DNA of 64,000 nucleotides. It comes from Lentisphaerota bacterium (GTDB lineage: Bacteria > Verrucomicrobiota > Kiritimatiellia > UBA8416 > VGWJ01). This document shows, in pieces, positions 61,093-64,000 of the stretch. The DNA lies in the NCBI GenBank assembly GCA_016873635.1, contig VGWJ01000005.1, positions 1-64,000 on the forward strand, read 5' to 3'. Positions within the stretch are counted from its first letter, which is position 1; the number at the start of each line of letters is the position of its first letter. A program made the translations under genes and the position numbers. The notes beneath the pieces are model-generated. The model was given only the letters and a program-made list of their open reading frames with translations. It did no database searches and had not been told where the DNA came from.

Positions 61093-62037
61093 ATGACCGC
61101 CACCGGATTGGCATACGACCCCGTGTACAAGGCGCACGTGCCGGGACGCTGGCATCCCGAGGCGCCGTGGCGCTGCGACGCGGCCCTGGCCGGGATCGAG
61201 GCGAGCGTGGGACTGGCCAATCTGGAAAGGATCGCGCCGCGGGCGGCGACGGACGACGAGCTGGCGCTGTGCCACACGCGGCGTTACATCGGCATCGCGC
61301 GGCGCGACGTGGCCTCGGGCATCGGCTGCCTGAGCACCGGCGATACGGACGTATGCGAGCGCTCGCTGGAGGCGGCCCTGTTCGCGGCGGGCGGCGTTCT
61401 GGCGGCGGTCGACGCGGTCGCGGCGGGCCGGGTCCGCAACGCGTTTTGCGCCGTGCGGCCGCCGGGCCACCACGCGACCCCCGACCGCGGGATGGGTTTC
61501 TGCATCTTCAACAACCTGGCCGTGGGCGTCCGGTACGCGCAGAGGAGGCACGGGGCGGGGAACGCGCTCATCGTGGACTGGGACGTGCACCACGGCAACG
61601 GCACGCAGGAGATCTTCTACGACGATCCGACCGTGCTGTACTTCAGCACGCACCAGTGGCCGCACTATCCCGGCACGGGCACGGCCGCCGAGACCGGGAG
61701 CGGCGCGGGGAAGGGACTGAACGTGAACTGCCCGCTGGGCGCCGGGGCGGGGCGTCGCGAAATCGAAGCCGCGTTCCGCGACCGCCTGCTTCCGCGCCTG
61801 AAGGATTTCAAGCCGGAGTTCGTGTTCGTATCGGCCGGGTTCGACGGCTTGCGCGGCGATCCGCTGGGTGGCCTGGATCTGACGGCGGAGGATTTCGGAT
61901 GGCTGACGCGCCTGGTGACGCACGTCGCGGAGGAATACGCGGGCGGAAGGCTTGTCTCAACGCTGGAGGGCGGCTACGATCGCGAAGGCTTGGGCCCGGC
62001 CGTGGGCGCGCACGTGAAGGCGCTGGCGGAAGGCTGA
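61093..62037 (+). CDS. histone deacetylase family hydrolase
   Basis: A 314-residue zinc hydrolase of the arginase/deacetylase fold (acetoin-utilisation, acetylpolyamine amidohydrolase or bacterial HDAC group). Signature residues: AVRPPGHHATPDRGMGFCIF with the catalytic His pair, zinc site IVDWDVHHGNGTQEIFYDDP (D-x-H), FVSAGFDGLRGDPLGGLDLT (the second Asp) and STLEGGYDREGL with the catalytic Tyr-loop. It should remove acyl groups from a small amine or protein lysine. ATG 61093 is 11 bases after the tRNA. Confidence 0.92.
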   Translation: MTATGLAYDPVYKAHVPGRWHPEAPWRCDAALAGIEASVGLANLERIAPRAATDDELALCHTRRYIGIARRDVASGIGCLSTGDTDVCERSLEAALFAAGGVLAAVDAVAAGRVRNAFCAVRPPGHHATPDRGMGFCIFNNLAVGVRYAQRRHGAGNALIVDWDVHHGNGTQEIFYDDPTVLYFSTHQWPHYPGTGTAAETGSGAGKGLNVNCPLGAGAGRREIEAAFRDRLLPRLKDFKPEFVFVSAGFDGLRGDPLGGLDLTAEDFGWLTRLVTHVAEEYAGGRLVSTLEGGYDREGLGPAVGAHVKALAEG

Positions 62038-62146
62038 ATGATTGTATAGAGGCACTTGACCGGATTGGGGTCGGTCTATAGACTTCATGAGCGGGTTGGG
62101 CAGAGGGAATCCACGAACAAGCTGCAGTTGAGCGGAGGGCAGTAGC

Positions 62147-62710
62147 GTGGCTGATAGTGAGAATCAGGAAGCAGTAGAGGCTGGCGAACAAGGGACGACC
62201 GGCGGGGACAGACCGGGGACAGGCGACCAACGTATCGCAGAAGTCGGCTTTCACCACGTTGGCTTCTTGTCATGGATGCACTTCAATGCTTTCCAGGTGC
62301 GGGATGTGGGTGGCGTTCGTCTAGTTCAATTCGTTTTGGACGACGGGGGCCGCGACTTAGCCGTTCTCACCTGCTCAATCAGTTTGGGCGATTTGGAGAA
62401 GAACAGGGAACGGATTATGGCGTACGTTGGTGCCGTAGACCATCTTGCGGAGCCTGTCACCATGCGGTCTTCGTTCTCTGAGACGGCGCAGGTCTATGCT
62501 GTTCACTTCGTTCATGCTGCCCGCGTTGACAGCGATGCAGAGATTTCACTTTATGCCTTCTCGAAGGGCGCGCTCATACAGGCAACGAGAGGAAAAGTGG
62601 AGCCGTGCCGTGTTGAGACGCAGCCGGTTGTGTGCGCGTCGTCCAAGCTCTCAGTGCACGTTGGATGTCTGATGGCTCTGTTTGAACCGACGGGAGGAAA
62701 CAGCAAGTGA
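62147..62710 (+). CDS. hypothetical protein, first gene of an HNH-nuclease unit
   Basis: A 187-residue protein without a family I recognise. A charged, Gly/Glu-rich N-terminus (about 30 residues) precedes a compact beta-rich part: FHHVGFLSWMHFNAFQVRDV, VRLVQFVLDDGGRDLAVLTC, AQVYAVHFVHAARVDSDAEI, SLYAFSKGALIQATRG. GTG 62147 follows GGAGGG by nine bases, a good SD. Base use is less GC-rich than the neighbours. Its stop overlaps the next start (GTGA), so the unit is polycistronic. Confidence 0.6.
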   Translation: MADSENQEAVEAGEQGTTGGDRPGTGDQRIAEVGFHHVGFLSWMHFNAFQVRDVGGVRLVQFVLDDGGRDLAVLTCSISLGDLEKNRERIMAYVGAVDHLAEPVTMRSSFSETAQVYAVHFVHAARVDSDAEISLYAFSKGALIQATRGKVEPCRVETQPVVCASSKLSVHVGCLMALFEPTGGNSK

Positions 62711-63150
62711 TATCAATCAGCGCAGGCAGCGTCATGGAGGAAGTCGGCCCCGCCACATGCAATGCCGCCTACGTGGCAGCAAGCGAGGCGGCTGGGAGGG
62801 TGTGGCCTTGCGCGCGGTCGGCGGCGAGCGGACGTCCCACTGTGACGGGCAGGGCAACGAGCACTCCCGACAGATTGCGGATTCCCGTACCGGTATCGGG
62901 GTGGACTTGCAAGGATGAGGACCACCTTCAGGTTCTTGAGAGGCAGTATATCTTGGGGACTCTTCCCGATGACGACGAAGAGACCTACGAGAAGATGAAA
63001 GAACGGCGACGTCAGTTCATGTTTCGCCGCACAACTGCAGAGGTCGTAACGGAGTACAAGCAGCGAGCAGTACTGAAGCTCTTGAGTGAGGCGTTGTTGG
63101 AATATGTCAGGTTTTCCGAGTCCGAGAATCAGACGGGTCAACCGGCCTAA
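62707..63150 (+). CDS. hypothetical protein, second gene of the HNH-nuclease unit
   Basis: A 147-residue frame from GTG 62707 (or ATG 62734). The first 70 residues are low in structure and may be mis-read; the C-terminal part is convincing and helical: DEDHLQVLERQYILGTLPDD, DEETYEKMKERRRQFMFRRT, EYKQRAVLKLLSEALLEYVR. No family recognised. It overlaps the first gene by four bases and the HNH gene by 47, so either a frame problem or tight coupling exists here. Confidence 0.5.
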   Translation: MISISAGSVMEEVGPATCNAAYVAASEAAGRVWPCARSAASGRPTVTGRATSTPDRLRIPVPVSGWTCKDEDHLQVLERQYILGTLPDDDEETYEKMKERRRQFMFRRTTAEVVTEYKQRAVLKLLSEALLEYVRFSESENQTGQPA

Positions 63151-63697
63151 GTTCAAGCTTTGGAAGAGCACCTACCGCAAGGCCTATCCATTTCTTCTGT
63201 TGGATTTCGGTCGGCGTTGCGCCTATTCGCTGCAGCACATTTCGCGGGTGGGGGGCATGTTGGAGATTGACCATTTTGACCCCAGGGAGAAGAGGCGGAA
63301 AAGGCAGCACTACGACAACCTTTTTCCCGCGACGCCCCACTGCAATAGGGCGAAGTCGGCGACATGGCCTTCACGCTCGGAACGAATAAGGGACCTCAGG
63401 TTTCTGAACTGCTGCAAGGAAGGGGACTACGACCACGTGATTTTTGAAGATCCCGGCACACACCGTCTGGTGGGACTAACGGTATCGGCGAGATACCACA
63501 TCGCGAAACTGGAGCTCAATGCAGCGCACCTCGTCCGCGAAAGACAGGATCGCGCCAACTACCGCAGGCAGTTGTCATCGACCGAGGTTGGGTTTAGGCC
63601 TACGGCTTCGTTCGGCGCTCTGCTGGGCGTTGTCTCTGGTTTTCGGAGATTGGTTGAGCAGATGATCCCGCCAATCTTGCCGCCTCCATCGAGTTGA
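63104..63697 (+). CDS. HNH endonuclease-like protein
   Basis: A 197-residue protein with an HNH fold. The core runs CAYSLQHISRVGGMLEIDHF then YDNLFPATPHCNRAKSATWP: the catalytic H of I-D-H-F, the N of N-L-F and the C-N-x-x-K ending. It further carries FLNCCKEGDYDHVIFEDPGT and ARYHIAKLELNAAHLVRERQ, blocks typical of this uncharacterised HNH group. ATG 63104 is the first in-frame ATG before the conserved part. It may be a defence or mobile nuclease; function unproven. Confidence 0.78.
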   Translation: MSGFPSPRIRRVNRPKFKLWKSTYRKAYPFLLLDFGRRCAYSLQHISRVGGMLEIDHFDPREKRRKRQHYDNLFPATPHCNRAKSATWPSRSERIRDLRFLNCCKEGDYDHVIFEDPGTHRLVGLTVSARYHIAKLELNAAHLVRERQDRANYRRQLSSTEVGFRPTASFGALLGVVSGFRRLVEQMIPPILPPPSS

Positions 63698-63856
63698 GTA
63701 TTCCAGTTCAGTACGCTGCCGGGAGCGTGAGCCAGCGGCGCACTGAGCGGCGCGCTTCACTGCGTGGCATTGCAGAGACTGCGGAGCGGTCCTTGTTCTC
63801 GTGCTCGGGAGATCGGTTTCGAGGACGAGGACGATGGAGAGGATGGGTCAAGGGCA

Positions 63857-64000
63857 ATGCTGGTGAAAAGAAAGAAAAAGCGAAGCGTGCTGGGCGTGCA
63901 GCTGTCGCACGACTACGCCGCCTGCCTGGTGCAGGACGGGGCGGTGGTCGCCGCCGTGGCCGAAGAGCGCCTCAACCGCCGCAAGCATTGCCACTGGACC
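63857..64000 (+). CDS. carbamoyltransferase (NodU/CmcH family), 5' part
   Basis: From ATG 63857 the frame encodes 48 residues and runs off the window: a lysine/arginine-rich start, then SVLGVQLSHDYAACLVQDGA and VVAAVAEERLNRRKHCHW. This is the N-terminus of the NodU/HypF-related carbamoyltransferase family, where the first H-D belongs to the active site of the Kae1-like domain. These enzymes carbamoylate sugars, antibiotics or nodulation factors. The spacer 63698-63856 holds no gene. Confidence 0.85.
   Translation, partial: MLVKRKKKRSVLGVQLSHDYAACLVQDGAVVAAVAEERLNRRKHCHWT

Noticed and set aside
62091-62101. attC R' box (GGGTTGGGC) before the HNH unit
   Set aside because: The pattern GTTGGGC fits, but no complementary GCCCAA box lies after the last gene.
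63621-63635. attC-like end TGCTGGGCGTTG inside the HNH gene
   Set aside because: No matching R'' box and it lies within a coding frame.
62147-63697. Septu (PtuAB) defence system
   Set aside because: There is an HNH protein but no PtuA-type ATPase.

Overview
The window is GC-rich bacterial DNA, apparently from a PVC-superphylum organism. A Kiritimatiellota- or Verrucomicrobiota-like source is my inference, not something I could test. It rests on a Minf_1886-family protein, DUF1844, several SUMF1/FGE-like secreted proteins, a Pkn-type kinase with zinc ribbons, an exosortase locus, a small basic 64-aa protein, and abundant short-period tandem repeats in spacers. Many genes overlap by ATGA/GTGA, and GTG or TTG starts are common.

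Layout. 1-1670: mobile DNA, with a REP-transposase scrap, a 56-bp tandem repeat, the 3' end of a group II intron, and two integron gene cassettes, each a toxin-antitoxin pair followed by an attC site. 1761-8411: four consecutive minus-strand secreted SUMF1-fold proteins separated by decamer and heptamer repeats. 8611-10586: cupin, Gfo/Idh/MocA oxidoreductase and a wrecked DUF1638 gene. 10629-13403: Ras-like GTPase coupled to a PAS/sigma-54 activator, then an ACT protein. 13417-17847: Ser/Thr kinase facing ispD, a phosphoesterase and a radical SAM gene. 17880-28487 (minus): a giant propeller/CBM9-like secreted protein, DUF1844, M16 protease, Minf_1886, HIT, a small membrane protein and leuS. 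28513-33153 (minus): ankyrin-MORN protein, a REC-GAF-GGDEF-REC-HD-GYP protein and an MBL hydrolase. 33251-36720: coaB, then an NSS transporter coupled to a zinc-ribbon membrane protein. 36885-39318: rpsP-trmD-rplS-rnhB-yraN without rimM. 39402-44892: another SUMF protein, a rhodanese/DsrE2 wreck, a GH2 enzyme and a ParB-like pair.

44960-46497: a second mobile patch holding the 5' end of a group II intron, two more toxin-antitoxin cassettes in reverse orientation (RHH/RelE and HicBA) with attC-like sites, and a 255-bp palindrome. 46863-54185: a PEP-CTERM/exosortase-type locus (FemAB-like acyltransferase facing a TPR lipoprotein, exosortase and PrsK-like kinase). 54427-58492: ADP-forming acyl-CoA ligase and a CoA-transferase fused to a GNAT domain. 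58834-62037: UvrD-like helicase, tRNA-Met, HDAC-like hydrolase. 62147-63697: a less typical three-gene unit ending in an HNH nuclease. 63857-end: start of a carbamoyltransferase.

Main discovery. The four toxin-antitoxin pairs are integron cassettes. In each one the first 6-8 bases of the cassette are the reverse complement of the R'' box after its last gene, as expected for excisable cassettes. No integron integrase lies in the window. Group II intron ends border both clusters, the known association of such introns with attC sites and terminator hairpins.
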